NCBI GenBank assembly: GCA_017623355.1
Contig: JAGAPG010000034.1
Location: forward strand, 1 to 54,718
Origin: Clostridia bacterium
Lineage (GTDB): Bacteria > Bacillota > Clostridia > Oscillospirales > CAG-272
DNA: 54,718 nucleotides
Direction: 5' to 3'
This document shows positions 43,481-52,001 of the stretch, piece by piece (within the stretch, counting starts at the first letter, position 1; every line of letters begins with the position of its first letter). The notes under the pieces were generated by a model, which saw only the letters and a program-made list of their open reading frames with translations, was not told the DNA's origin and ran no database searches. The position numbers and the translations under genes were made by a program.

Positions 43481-44437
43481 TTACACCCTCATAAGCGAGC
43501 ATTCCCTCGCAAGAGCATAAAGCTTTTTTCCGTCTATCGCTGTAACGTTATATATTTTATCTATAAGAGCCTGCGCATTGGGATGAAAGGTAGAGGTGGT
43601 AAGATATATTCCTCTCGTTGCATTCTTTGTATGCATAGCTCCTATAAATTCCCTAACCTCTTTAACGCTCACCTGTGCACTTCTTCTCGCCTTTGCCTGA
43701 ACCGCTATATATTCTACAAACCCAAGCTTGTCGCGAGTACGCAGCTCAATGTCGACTCCGCCGTCGTCGCTGCCTCCGGTAACATCACATTCAAACACCT
43801 CGACGCCTGCTTTTTCGTAAAACTTCTTAAGAAGCATAGCCCCGTAGCGCTCAAAATATTCTCCGCCTCTTGAATTTACAGAATTCAAAAACTGCTCGTA
43901 GGAATCAAGAATATTCTCCTTTTCCTGCGACATATAGTATCTTCCGTTTGATACCGTAATAAGAGATGCGCGCTGTGATGCAGCCAAAAAATCGCCTATA
44001 TATGCGCGTAAGCGGTTATCATCTCTTTCAGAAAGAGTTTTATCTGTGCCAAACGCACGTATACATTTATTAAATATTTCTCTCTTTGTAAGAGGCTTAT
44101 TTTCCTTAAAAAGATTTTTTACATACTCCTTCACTTCGCTTTCGCGAATATATATCGGCATATCTCGGTTAAGATATATAACTCCGTTTTCGTCGGTCAC
44201 CTCTGCATTTTCAATGCCTTCACACAACACCGCGCCGATAAGAGCCCTGTAAAGCACACCTGCGCTATCAACAGAGCTTTCCCTTACCTGCTCCTCGGTA
44301 AGCTCCGATCGGGCAAAAAGTTCCTTAAAAAGCTCCCCCTTGGCTATTTTGTCGCAAGAGGACAAAATGTCTATAAAATCGCGGCGTATCTTTGCTTTGA
44401 CAGAGCGTTGATTTTTCTTAAGGTATGAAATATCCAT
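43481..44437 (-). CDS. Mrr-like restriction endonuclease
   Basis: The C-terminal domain (about 190-310) is an Mrr_cat PD-(D/E)xK nuclease: GGSDDGGVDIELR, then YIAVQAKAR as the QxK motif, VREFIGAM and GIYLTTSTFHPNAQ. The N-terminal 180 residues are helical and likely bind DNA (a winged-helix-like region TKREIFNKCIRAFG). Mrr enzymes usually cut methylated DNA, and no partner methyltransferase is present, which fits. AGGAGG precedes the ATG. It opens a seven-gene operon with DNA-repair and nucleotide-cleaning genes. Confidence 0.85.
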   Translation of the reverse strand: MDISYLKKNQRSVKAKIRRDFIDILSSCDKIAKGELFKELFARSELTEEQVRESSVDSAGVLYRALIGAVLCEGIENAEVTDENGVIYLNRDMPIYIRESEVKEYVKNLFKENKPLTKREIFNKCIRAFGTDKTLSERDDNRLRAYIGDFLAASQRASLITVSNGRYYMSQEKENILDSYEQFLNSVNSRGGEYFERYGAMLLKKFYEKAGVEVFECDVTGGSDDGGVDIELRTRDKLGFVEYIAVQAKARRSAQVSVKEVREFIGAMHTKNATRGIYLTTSTFHPNAQALIDKIYNVTAIDGKKLYALARECSLMRV

Positions 44438-44466
44438 TTTTTATCCTCCTGTTCCTATCTTTTATA

Positions 44467-44495
44467 ATTTTAGCATAAATATATTATTATTTCAA
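44467..44495 (-). promoter_or_regulatory. Promoter of the Mrr-AlkD-dut operon
   Basis: -35 TTGAAA, 17-nt spacer, -10 TAAAAT, about 30 bases before the Mrr-like start. Confidence 0.7.
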
Positions 44496-44504
44496 TAAAA
44501 ATAA

Positions 44505-44537
44505 AGAAAATCCGGCTCGCAAGAGTCGGATTTTTCA
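44505..44537 (-). terminator. Terminator of the fucO-rhaD operon
   Basis: AAATCCGACTC and GAGCCGGATTT form the stem with one mismatch, followed by a T-run on the leftward strand. Confidence 0.82.
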
Positions 44538-44549
44538 ATTATTTAAAAA

Positions 44550-45362
44550 TTATTTAATTATACCGTCACGGTATGTAAGATTAAATCTGCCTGCAAGAAG
44601 CTTAAGCTGATCGTCTGTTATTATGTTCTTAAGACCGATAGGAGCTGTCATCATATATATCTGAGCTGCCTTTTCGATGGTTTCTACAAGTCCAAAGGTT
44701 TCATCAAGATCGTGTCCGCCACAGTAAATACCGTGCATAGACCAGATAACTGTACGGCACGCACCGATCTTTGCCGCAGTAGCCTCTCCGATCTCGTTTG
44801 TTCCGCAAAGCATCCAAGGAAGAACCTCAACACCGTCAGGAAATACTACGATGCACTCAGTATTCATTTGCCAAAGAGTATGCGTAAACTTAACAGTATC
44901 AAGCTCGTGAACATATGTCATGGCAAGAAGATTTGTGGGGTGTGTGTGCATTACTACTCTGTTAAGCGGATCTGCTTTGAGTCTTGCAATATGGCTCATA
45001 AGGTGCGCCGGAAGCTCACTTGTGAATTTTCCGCCATCCTTATAGCCCCAAAGAAGCTCAGCATCCGTGCCGTTCTTTGCAATTCTGATAATTCCTATAT
45101 TGTTTTCGGGATCACCAACAAAGTTTTTGAAATATTTTCCCGTTCCGCTAACGAGAAAGTACTTTCCTACAAGCTCTTTTGCATCAAAGCCGAGAGGAAT
45201 TATTCTTTCAACCTTATCAGTATCAAGATATTCCTTCACCTCTTTCTCAGTAAGAAGATAGGAAATGTTTCCGCCGTTACGCTCATCCCAACCAAGACGG
45301 TACATATTTGCTGCTGTCGCGCAGTATTCTTTTATAAATTTTGCATCAAGAATGTTAGCCAT
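44550..45362 (-). CDS. rhaD: Rhamnulose-1-phosphate aldolase
   Basis: RhaD splits L-rhamnulose-1-phosphate into dihydroxyacetone phosphate and L-lactaldehyde. The class II aldolase zinc site is visible: VVMHTHPTN (two His), and SMHGIYCGGHDL (third His), with a Glu in SELPAHLMSH. GNISY, FLVSGTGKYF and DETFGLVETIEKAAQIY match RhaD specifically. The length of 270 residues is typical. It follows fucO by 18 bp. Fuculose-phosphate aldolase is shorter and a poorer fit. Confidence 0.93.
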   Translation of the reverse strand: MANILDAKFIKEYCATAANMYRLGWDERNGGNISYLLTEKEVKEYLDTDKVERIIPLGFDAKELVGKYFLVSGTGKYFKNFVGDPENNIGIIRIAKNGTDAELLWGYKDGGKFTSELPAHLMSHIARLKADPLNRVVMHTHPTNLLAMTYVHELDTVKFTHTLWQMNTECIVVFPDGVEVLPWMLCGTNEIGEATAAKIGACRTVIWSMHGIYCGGHDLDETFGLVETIEKAAQIYMMTAPIGLKNIITDDQLKLLAGRFNLTYRDGIIK

Positions 45363-45380
45363 TTTTACGCCTCTTTTTTA

Positions 45381-46529
45381 TTAATATACTTTTTTATAAA
45401 GCTCAAGAATATCGTCCTGTGTGATCTCTCTGGGATTGCCGCCTGTGCAAACATCATTAAATGCATCACTCGCAAGCTGCTCAAGAGCATCCTCGGGAAT
45501 ACCTATTTCACGAAGTGTTTGAGGAATACCAAGATCAATAGAAAGCTGCTTAACTGCATCTACTGCTGCCTGAGCTGCCTCTTTTGTATCCATTTCTGTT
45601 GTATCAACGCCCATAGCCTTAGCTATTCTGCCGTATTTGATTTCACAAGCGGGCATATTGAATTCCATTACTGTAGGAAGAAGAAGTGCGTTTGCTACGC
45701 CGTGAGCGATATCAAATCTTGCGCCGAGAGGATGAGCCATTGAGTGAACACATCCAAGTCCTACGTTAGAGAATGCCATTCCGGCAACATACTGACCAAG
45801 TGCCATTTGCTCTCTTGCCTTCATATTAGCTCCATCAAATGTCGCTGTGCGAAGATTATCGGCGATAATCTTGATTGCATTGATTTCAAGAATGTTTGAA
45901 AGCTCCCAAGATCCCTTTGTAATGTATCCTTCTATTGCGTGAGTAAGAGCATCCATACCTGTAGCTGCGGTAAGTCCCTTAGGCATTGAAGCCATAAGCT
46001 CTGCATCTACGATTGCAAGAACAGGAATATCGTTTGCATCAACGCAAACCATCTTTCTTCCGCTATCCTCGTCAATAATTACATAGTTGATAGTAACCTC
46101 AGCCGCTGTTCCTGCTGTTGTGGGAAGCGCGATAATCGGAATACATTTATTCTTTGTAGGAGCAACTCCCTCCAAGGAAACTACATCTGCAAATTCGGGG
46201 TTTGCTACAACGATAGCAATTCCCTTTGCGGTATCTATTGCGCTACCACCGCCGATAGCAATTATAAAGTCTGCCTCTGAATTCTTAAAAGCCTCAACGC
46301 CGTCCTTTACGTTTTTAACAGTTGGGTTTGCCTTGAACTCATCAAAAATCTCGTAAGGAAAATCTCCGAGAGTGTCAGTAACCATTTTTACAACGCCAAA
46401 CTTAACAAGATTCTTGTCGCCTACAATAAGAGCCTTTTTAAAGCCTCTTTTCTCAATCTCACCTGCAAGAACCTCTCTTGAGCCTGCTCCGAAATAAGAT
46501 GTTTCATTCAAAATAAATCTGTTTGCCAT
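45381..46529 (-). CDS. fucO: Lactaldehyde reductase (iron-containing alcohol dehydrogenase)
   Basis: FucO reduces L-lactaldehyde to L-1,2-propanediol with NADH, removing the product of RhaD. The start is at MANRFILNETSYFGAG after AAGGAGATAAATAAT. GGGSAIDTAKG is the cofactor loop; iron ligands are in DALTHAIEGY (Asp, His) and HSMAHPLGARFDIAHGVANA (two His). The length of 382 residues is normal. It is the first gene of a two-gene operon. Rhamnose isomerase and kinase are not in the window. Confidence 0.93.
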   Translation of the reverse strand: MANRFILNETSYFGAGSREVLAGEIEKRGFKKALIVGDKNLVKFGVVKMVTDTLGDFPYEIFDEFKANPTVKNVKDGVEAFKNSEADFIIAIGGGSAIDTAKGIAIVVANPEFADVVSLEGVAPTKNKCIPIIALPTTAGTAAEVTINYVIIDEDSGRKMVCVDANDIPVLAIVDAELMASMPKGLTAATGMDALTHAIEGYITKGSWELSNILEINAIKIIADNLRTATFDGANMKAREQMALGQYVAGMAFSNVGLGCVHSMAHPLGARFDIAHGVANALLLPTVMEFNMPACEIKYGRIAKAMGVDTTEMDTKEAAQAAVDAVKQLSIDLGIPQTLREIGIPEDALEQLASDAFNDVCTGGNPREITQDDILELYKKVY

Positions 46530-46576
46530 ATTATTTATCTCCTTTTTTAATATCAAGCCGTTGCTTAATCATAATT

Positions 46577-46606
46577 ATTTTAACACATATTATATATAAA
46601 TTTCAA
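46577..46606 (-). promoter_or_regulatory. Promoter of fucO-rhaD
   Basis: -35 TTGAAA, 18-nt spacer, -10 TAAAAT in AT-rich DNA. Confidence 0.55.
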
Positions 46607-46689
46607 GAGATATGTGAAATTTTATCGATTAGCATAAAATGAAAAGCTCTAAAAATGCAGTTTTTATACAATTTATATAAGATTTAAAT

Positions 46690-46716
46690 AAAAAAGCAGA
46701 TTCGATCTGCTTTTTA
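46690..46716 (-). terminator. Terminator of the MmcQ-AKR-GH172-TetR operon
   Basis: AAAAAGCAGAT and ATCTGCTTTTT form a perfect stem with a 3-nt loop; it overlaps the TetR stop codon. Confidence 0.85.
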
Positions 46717-47430
46717 ATTTGTTATTTGCTTTTCTCTGTTTCTTTCAATCGCATTCTCAAGTGCCTCATCGTTCACCCTATTCGCATATTCGGTAAACTC
46801 GGAAAATATCCTTTTCCCTATAGATGCGTAATCGGAGCTGAGCACCTTATTGATAATACTCTCTCGCACTCCTGCGGGAATCTCATAAAGCAGAAGTATC
46901 GCATTCAACGCATAGTCCAATCTTTCGTTTAAAGGCGTCCTTTCTCCCGGCGTAAACAGCGCGGTAAATTCTATTCCCGAAACGATATTTTCCATATTTT
47001 CAAACTTCTTTTCGTTCCAATCGGGATGATATTGGCCAAACACCTCTTTAGCCTTTTTGGTATCGTTTTTTTGAATTATCGCAAGCGTCATAGGATGAGA
47101 ATATGCCGCGGAATAAAAGCTTTTTGCTTTTTCGTTTTTCTCACAGCATGATGCTATTGCCGTTATCTCAAGGCAATACGCCATAAGCGCAGATTCACCC
47201 TCTCCTATGTTTTGCTTCATTATCTTCCATTGAAAATCACAAAGCTCCTCAACTGCCTCAACCAAAAGATGCTCCTTTTTTGGAAAATGAAATGTAAGAT
47301 TGCCCGTGCTTATGCCGATACTCGACGCTATCCTTGCTGCCGAGGTCGAATCAAAGCCGTCCTCTAAAAACATTTTCGTTGCAGCCCGAATTATTTCAAG
47401 CCTTGTATCTATTCTATTTAATCTTTTCAT
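46714..47430 (-). CDS. TetR-family transcriptional regulator
   Basis: The 238-residue protein starts with a TetR DNA-binding domain: TRLEIIRAATKMFLEDGFDS, then SAARIASSIGISTGNLTFHF and PKKEHLL. The rest is a helical ligand-binding domain with a Cys-Cys pair (ASCCEKNEKA). The ligand is unknown. It is the last gene of the operon with GH172 and the aldo-keto reductase (18-bp gap), so autoregulation is possible. Confidence 0.88.
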   Translation of the reverse strand: MKRLNRIDTRLEIIRAATKMFLEDGFDSTSAARIASSIGISTGNLTFHFPKKEHLLVEAVEELCDFQWKIMKQNIGEGESALMAYCLEITAIASCCEKNEKAKSFYSAAYSHPMTLAIIQKNDTKKAKEVFGQYHPDWNEKKFENMENIVSGIEFTALFTPGERTPLNERLDYALNAILLLYEIPAGVRESIINKVLSSDYASIGKRIFSEFTEYANRVNDEALENAIERNREKQITN

Positions 47431-47448
47431 CGTTTTCCGTACGGTCCA

Positions 47449-48510
47449 TTAAATTATTTCAAGCTCATCCTTGCTCGGAAGCGGCTTGTATTCATCCTCA
47501 AGATTATCGGAATACCAATATGCAACAGATGAAATATCGTCCTGAAGCGGAAGATATCTGCATTGATTTCTCCAACCAAGTGCCTGTATAGTTATCCGAA
47601 GATCCTTCTTGAAATAAATAGGGTCTGTTATATGGAAGCGATACATATCGAAATAACGCTGAGATTTATAAGTTTTATCGGTTTCTCCTACCTTAGAAAG
47701 GCCTGAATAAGGTGTGGAAAACTCGATGTATTCTCCGTTTACATCAAAATTATACGCTCCGCCGAAATAATCCTCAGTTCCCGTTCCGCAGATGCTTGGA
47801 TAATCCGTATCGCCGTCGATATAGAATTTTATCTCACCCTCGCCCCACCAGCCGTTTGATTTGACGCCCCAGTGAATATAAGTTCCAACATACGCTCCAT
47901 TTCCTTTTATTCCGTCAAGAATAGTATATACCTGCTTATACGGCACAGGGTTTACTCTGTTAAAGCTTGCGTGAAAATAAAGGCTATCCTTATCAATCGC
48001 TTTTTCCTCGCAGTCTATTTGATAATAAACGTGCACATCCTCAAATCCTATATTTTCAAGCTCCATTCTGAAGCTTTTAAAATAAGGCATTTCAAAATAG
48101 CAGTTCATTCCTTTTCGGGGATTGTAGCATATGGGCAAGCTGCTAATTTGCTTATATTCTCTGTTGTCGGCATTGGCAAAAAAATCGTACAGCGGAACGC
48201 AAACCGCAGGATTTTTTTGTCCGTCAAAATATATGCGAAGTATGCTTTGTCTGCCATCCGTGCTGCTATCAACTATCCAAAAATGCTTTATTGCTCCCTG
48301 TCCTGTAATGTCTGCAAGGGTAGCGCTTTCTCCTGCCTTTAAAACTATGTACGGATTTACCTTCCAACCCTCTCCGAGATCACGCGCTGCGCTTGCCGCG
48401 CTTCCGTTTTCAAGCGTAGCTCTTGCGCCGCCCCCTTTTTCTCCCGTAGGATTTTCAGGACTAACAGAAAAGGTTCTTATATCCTTTTTCAAAGTCAAAT
48501 TATGTAACAT
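47449..48510 (-). CDS. GH172 (DUF2961) glycoside hydrolase
   Basis: DUF2961 proteins form family GH172, which includes alpha-D-fructofuranosidase/difructose-anhydride and D-arabinofuranosidase enzymes. The double jelly-roll core shows GAIKHFWIVDSS, LRIYFDGQKNPAVCVPL, the catalytic-region SNGWWGEGEIKFYIDGD and the GTGTEDYFGGAYNF block with the conserved Glu. There is no signal peptide, so it is probably intracellular, acting on imported oligosaccharides. The length of 353 residues is normal. It lies between an Fe-S aldo-keto reductase and TetR. Confidence 0.87.
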   Translation of the reverse strand: MLHNLTLKKDIRTFSVSPENPTGEKGGGARATLENGSAASAARDLGEGWKVNPYIVLKAGESATLADITGQGAIKHFWIVDSSTDGRQSILRIYFDGQKNPAVCVPLYDFFANADNREYKQISSLPICYNPRKGMNCYFEMPYFKSFRMELENIGFEDVHVYYQIDCEEKAIDKDSLYFHASFNRVNPVPYKQVYTILDGIKGNGAYVGTYIHWGVKSNGWWGEGEIKFYIDGDTDYPSICGTGTEDYFGGAYNFDVNGEYIEFSTPYSGLSKVGETDKTYKSQRYFDMYRFHITDPIYFKKDLRITIQALGWRNQCRYLPLQDDISSVAYWYSDNLEDEYKPLPSKDELEII

Positions 48511-48520
48511 AAATACTCCT

Positions 48521-49651
48521 TTATTTCATTCTCTCGGTGAAGTCCGTCATCATTTCACTTATTTTTATATTTTGAGGACAAACCTCCTCACATGAACGGC
48601 ATCCTATACAAGCAGACGGCTTTTTATCATCCGAAAGGGATCTTAATGCCATAGGAGCAATAAATCCTCCACCCGAAAATACGTGCTCGTTGTACAGCTC
48701 GATAAACCAAGGAATATTGAGCTCCTTGGGACAGTGAGTTGTGCAATACTGACATTTAGTACAGGGGAGCTTGTTCTTTGATGTCATTTTATCCGCAATA
48801 TAAAACAGCGCATCCATTTCCTCTTTATTAAGAGGCTTATTTTCCTTGTACGTTTCTATATTTTCCTTCAACTGATCAAAGCTTGACATTCCCGAAAGAG
48901 TAAGAGTTACCTCGGGCAAGCTTTGAATAAATCTAAACGCCCATTCAACCGATGTCGCTTCAGGACGAAGCGCCTTTAATATATCCCTATATTCGTCTGA
49001 AAGATTTGCTAAAGCTCCGCCTCTTACAGGCTCCATCACCCAAACGGGAATTCCGTATGAGCTTACAAGCTCAACCTTTTCTTTTGCGTTTTGAAAATTC
49101 CAATCAAGCCAGTTTATCTGGAGCTGGCAAAACTCCATATCTCTTCCGTAAGCGTCAAGAAAACGCTTCATAGTATCCATATTTCCGTGAGTTGAAAATC
49201 CAAGATGTCGGATACGTCCGTTCTTCTTTTGCTTAATGAGATAATCGTATATACCGTATTTGGGATCAAGATATCCGTCTATATTTACCTCGCACACGTT
49301 ATGAAAAAGATAAAAATCAAAATAATCGGTTCTGCATCTTTCAAGCTGTTTTTCAAATATCTCCTCCACCATTCCCATGAGGCTAAGATCGTATCCCGGA
49401 AACTTTGATGCAAGATAAAAGCTTTCACGGTCATAATTCTGTAATATTTCTCCCAAAACAGGCTCGGAGTGACCTGCGTGATATCCCCACGCAGTATCGA
49501 AATAATTGATTCCGTTTTTAAACGCATAATCTATCATTTCTCTCGTTTTTTCGATGTCTATATCGGAATTTCCGCCCTCTTTACACGGAAAGCGCATACA
49601 TCCCATTCCAAGCGCGGATAGCTTTATATTTTGAAAATCACTATATACCAT
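48521..49651 (-). CDS. Aldo/keto reductase with two C-terminal 4Fe-4S clusters
   Basis: Residues 1-290 form an AKR TIM barrel: LGMGCMRFP, the catalytic YFDTAWGYHAG (Asp, Tyr), ASKFPG (Lys) and FYLFHNVCE (His). The C-terminal 90 residues hold two ferredoxin-like clusters, CTKCQYCTTHCP and CIGCRSCEEVCP. This fusion is common in anaerobes, where the clusters may supply electrons in place of NADPH. The substrate is unknown; an oxidised sugar is plausible next to GH172. The start overlaps the MmcQ gene by 11 bases. Confidence 0.92.
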   Translation of the reverse strand: MVYSDFQNIKLSALGMGCMRFPCKEGGNSDIDIEKTREMIDYAFKNGINYFDTAWGYHAGHSEPVLGEILQNYDRESFYLASKFPGYDLSLMGMVEEIFEKQLERCRTDYFDFYLFHNVCEVNIDGYLDPKYGIYDYLIKQKKNGRIRHLGFSTHGNMDTMKRFLDAYGRDMEFCQLQINWLDWNFQNAKEKVELVSSYGIPVWVMEPVRGGALANLSDEYRDILKALRPEATSVEWAFRFIQSLPEVTLTLSGMSSFDQLKENIETYKENKPLNKEEMDALFYIADKMTSKNKLPCTKCQYCTTHCPKELNIPWFIELYNEHVFSGGGFIAPMALRSLSDDKKPSACIGCRSCEEVCPQNIKISEMMTDFTERMK

Positions 49652-50033
49652 TTTTATTCTCCTTACGTTTCTTTATTTTTGGCTTAGTTAACCCGTAGCT
49701 GATATCGAGCAACCATTCAACCGTATCTTTTTCAACGCTTCCATCAAGCGAAACTGAGAGCCAATGACTCTTGCTCATATGATACGCAGGATATATTCCT
49801 CTCTCCTGCCACATTGAATCGATTATTTCATCTGCGCATTTAACATTAACGATATCTATTTTTCCGTCATCTTTAATGCCGAGCTTTGATTTGGAAACTG
49901 TCATAATAACCGCAAACCACTTGCGATTTCCTTTGTGACGGAATACCGCGCAGGTGGGATATATCTCCCACAAGTATTCGGGCGAAGCATCGTAAGCATT
50001 AAAAATAAACGTCTCAAGCTCTTTTCTGTCCAT
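49641..50033 (-). CDS. MmcQ/YjbR family protein
   Basis: The 130-residue protein matches the MmcQ/YjbR (CyaY-like fold) family: YPTCAVFRHKGNRKWFAVIM, IVNVKC, GIYPAYHMSKSHWLSVSLDG and the DISYGLT end. The family is DNA-binding-like but functionally undefined. The C-terminus is Lys-rich. It is the first gene of the operon, with a good promoter. Confidence 0.88.
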   Translation of the reverse strand: MDRKELETFIFNAYDASPEYLWEIYPTCAVFRHKGNRKWFAVIMTVSKSKLGIKDDGKIDIVNVKCADEIIDSMWQERGIYPAYHMSKSHWLSVSLDGSVEKDTVEWLLDISYGLTKPKIKKRKENKNGI

Positions 50034-50070
50034 GAACTCCCCTAAATATTATCAGAACTATATTATATCT

Positions 50071-50099
50071 ATTTTAACACGAATTTTTATAATTGTAAA
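50071..50099 (-). promoter_or_regulatory. Promoter of the MmcQ-AKR-GH172-TetR operon
   Basis: -35 TTTACA, 17-nt spacer, -10 TAAAAT, about 35 bases before the MmcQ start. Confidence 0.68.
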
Positions 50100-50117
50100 T
50101 ATTTTTAATTATTCAAG

Positions 50118-50149
50118 CTGTAAAAAAGAATCCAATTGCTTTTTTACAG
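50118..50149. repeat. Inverted repeat between divergent promoters
   Basis: CTGTAAAAAAG pairs with CTTTTTTACAG (11 bp) around a 10-nt centre. It lies between the MmcQ and ClC promoters and could be an operator or a cruciform; no T-run marks it as a terminator. Confidence 0.5.
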
Positions 50150-50187
50150 TTTATTAGATTTATTTATTATTAGGTATATAAAAGCTA

Positions 50188-50216
50188 TTGAAAAATCCGT
50201 CAAAATCATATATACT
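50188..50216 (+). promoter_or_regulatory. Promoter of the ClC gene
   Basis: -35 TTGAAA, 17-nt spacer, -10 TATACT, about 40 bases before the start codon. Confidence 0.7.
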
Positions 50217-50254
50217 GTAATTATAACAACGTAACTCCATAAGGAGCTTTTTTA

Positions 50255-51847
50255 ATGAAAAACAAATATCTCGGTTATTTTATAAACTTAATATTTCCCG
50301 CCGTCGTTTTCGGATCGGTAACAGGACTTATTACCGCAGCTATTATCACCTTATATAAGCTATGCGCTAAGCTGATAATAGAATTTTCCGCTCTCGGATA
50401 TAGCCTTTTAAAAGAGGATCTTATATTTATTCCGTTAGTTCTTATAGCCATTTTTGCAATCTCATCTGGCTATTCGGCTATATATAAACGAATACCTAAT
50501 ATCAAGGGCGGCGGTATTCCAACGTCTATAGGAATACTGCGCGGACTTATTCCTTTTAATTTTCTCAAAAATATTATAGGTACCTTTTTTCTTTCTCTCG
50601 GAACGTTTCTTTTAGGAGTTCCTCTCGGAAACGAGGGACCGAGCGTTCAAATGGGAACTGCTATAGGTAAGGGTAGCGTTTTTCCTCTCTTAAAAAAGCA
50701 TCAGGCTTGGGCGCGATACTCTATGACAGGCGGTGCGTGCGCAGGCTTCAGCGTTGCCACAGGAGCTCCTGTTTCCGGAATTATTTTTGCCATAGAGGAA
50801 GCTCATCAGCGTGTTTCTCCTATGATATTTATCGTGGCAAGCACGTCAGTTACCGTTTCGAGAATCGTAACAGAGATAATCTCTCCATTTTTAGGTGTCA
50901 GTGTATCGCTTTTTCCAAAGCTTGACCTTCCGGAGCTATCCTCCTCTGATATATGGATTCCTCTTTTGATCGGTATATTACTTGGCATCTTTGCTGTGCT
51001 GTTTTTAAGATTTTATTCTTTCGTAAACAGACTTTCAAAAAGGCTACATAAGATTCCAGATCATATCAAGATTTTTTCCGTTTTAACGCTTACGCTTATT
51101 GCCGGTCTTTTCTCTTTCTCGTTTATTTCTACCGGACATCATCTCATCGTTGAGCTTTTTGACGGCGGCATAGCTATATATATGCTTCTTATTATACTTA
51201 TTATCAGGACAGTTCTTACCGTTTTTGCCAATTCAAGTAATATAACAGGTGGAATATTTCTTCCTATAATGGCAATCGGCGCAGTGTTTTCCGCATTGAT
51301 AGCAAAAGCTGCTTTAGCTCTCGGTCTTAGCAGTGAATATTACACTATTATTCTTGTTTTAGGAATAACAGCCTGCATTTCCGGAATGATGAAAATGCCG
51401 CTTACCGCCATCGCATTCGCAATAGAAGCTCTTTCTTGCTATCAAAATATACTTCCGGTAATAACAGTTTCCGCAGTGTCATTTATGATAACGGAGCTTT
51501 TTGAAGCAAAATCAATTAACGACAGTGTTCTTGATAACAGACTTGCCGATCTTAACGAGGGCAAAAAAATGAAGGTTTTCGATGCTTTCGTAACAGTACA
51601 GGATGGCTCCTTTGCTGTAGGAAAGCAAATACGCGATATTTTTTGGCCCGCAAATCTTTTTGTTCTTTCTGTACAGCATCAGGAAATGAATAATGCTAAG
51701 GTCGACAAGCACGGCGGAAGCGAAATACGTTCGGGAGATGTTCTTCACATAAGATACTCTACCTTTGATGACGTCAGAACGCGAGAGGAGCTAACAACAA
51801 TAATCGGCGAACAGGAATACAAAGTTACATTAGTAAATAAAATATAA
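50255..51847 (+). CDS. ClC-type anion transporter with RCK_C domain
   Basis: The ClC core (about 1-420) has the anion-filter motifs GGGIP (85-89, Gly in place of the usual Ser), GNEGPSVQMG with the gating Glu127, and ITGGIFLPIMAIGA. The IFAIEEAHQR segment (Glu181/182) has the internal Glu typical of proton-coupled exchangers, so a H+/Cl- (or fluoride) antiporter is likely. Residues 430-530 form a TrkA-C/RCK_C regulatory domain (DGSFAVGKQIRDIFWP, then RSGDVLHIRY). The missing filter Ser makes anion choice uncertain. It is monocistronic. Confidence 0.9.
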   Translation: MKNKYLGYFINLIFPAVVFGSVTGLITAAIITLYKLCAKLIIEFSALGYSLLKEDLIFIPLVLIAIFAISSGYSAIYKRIPNIKGGGIPTSIGILRGLIPFNFLKNIIGTFFLSLGTFLLGVPLGNEGPSVQMGTAIGKGSVFPLLKKHQAWARYSMTGGACAGFSVATGAPVSGIIFAIEEAHQRVSPMIFIVASTSVTVSRIVTEIISPFLGVSVSLFPKLDLPELSSSDIWIPLLIGILLGIFAVLFLRFYSFVNRLSKRLHKIPDHIKIFSVLTLTLIAGLFSFSFISTGHHLIVELFDGGIAIYMLLIILIIRTVLTVFANSSNITGGIFLPIMAIGAVFSALIAKAALALGLSSEYYTIILVLGITACISGMMKMPLTAIAFAIEALSCYQNILPVITVSAVSFMITELFEAKSINDSVLDNRLADLNEGKKMKVFDAFVTVQDGSFAVGKQIRDIFWPANLFVLSVQHQEMNNAKVDKHGGSEIRSGDVLHIRYSTFDDVRTREELTTIIGEQEYKVTLVNKI

Positions 51848-51902
51848 CAAGTAAAAAACTTTCCTCTTTAGGCGCAACTACAACGCACGAAAGAGTACAA
51901 AT

Positions 51903-51936
51903 AAAAAACAGGACTTTGCAAAAATTCCTGTTTTTT
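51903..51936. terminator. Terminator after the ClC gene
   Basis: AAAAAACAGGA and TCCTGTTTTTT form the stem with a 12-nt loop, T-runs on both strands. It also lies downstream of the leftward metalloprotease gene. Confidence 0.75.
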
Positions 51937-52001
51937 GTTTTATTATTAACTGTAAAATTCTTATAAACCAAGGATTATTAATGTGATATTCCCTTTATTT
52001 A

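Noticed and set aside
44712-45743. Rightward open frame of 343 codons
   Set aside because: It runs antisense across rhaD and fucO, both clear genes; its product is Cys/Ser-rich without domains and has no ribosome binding site.
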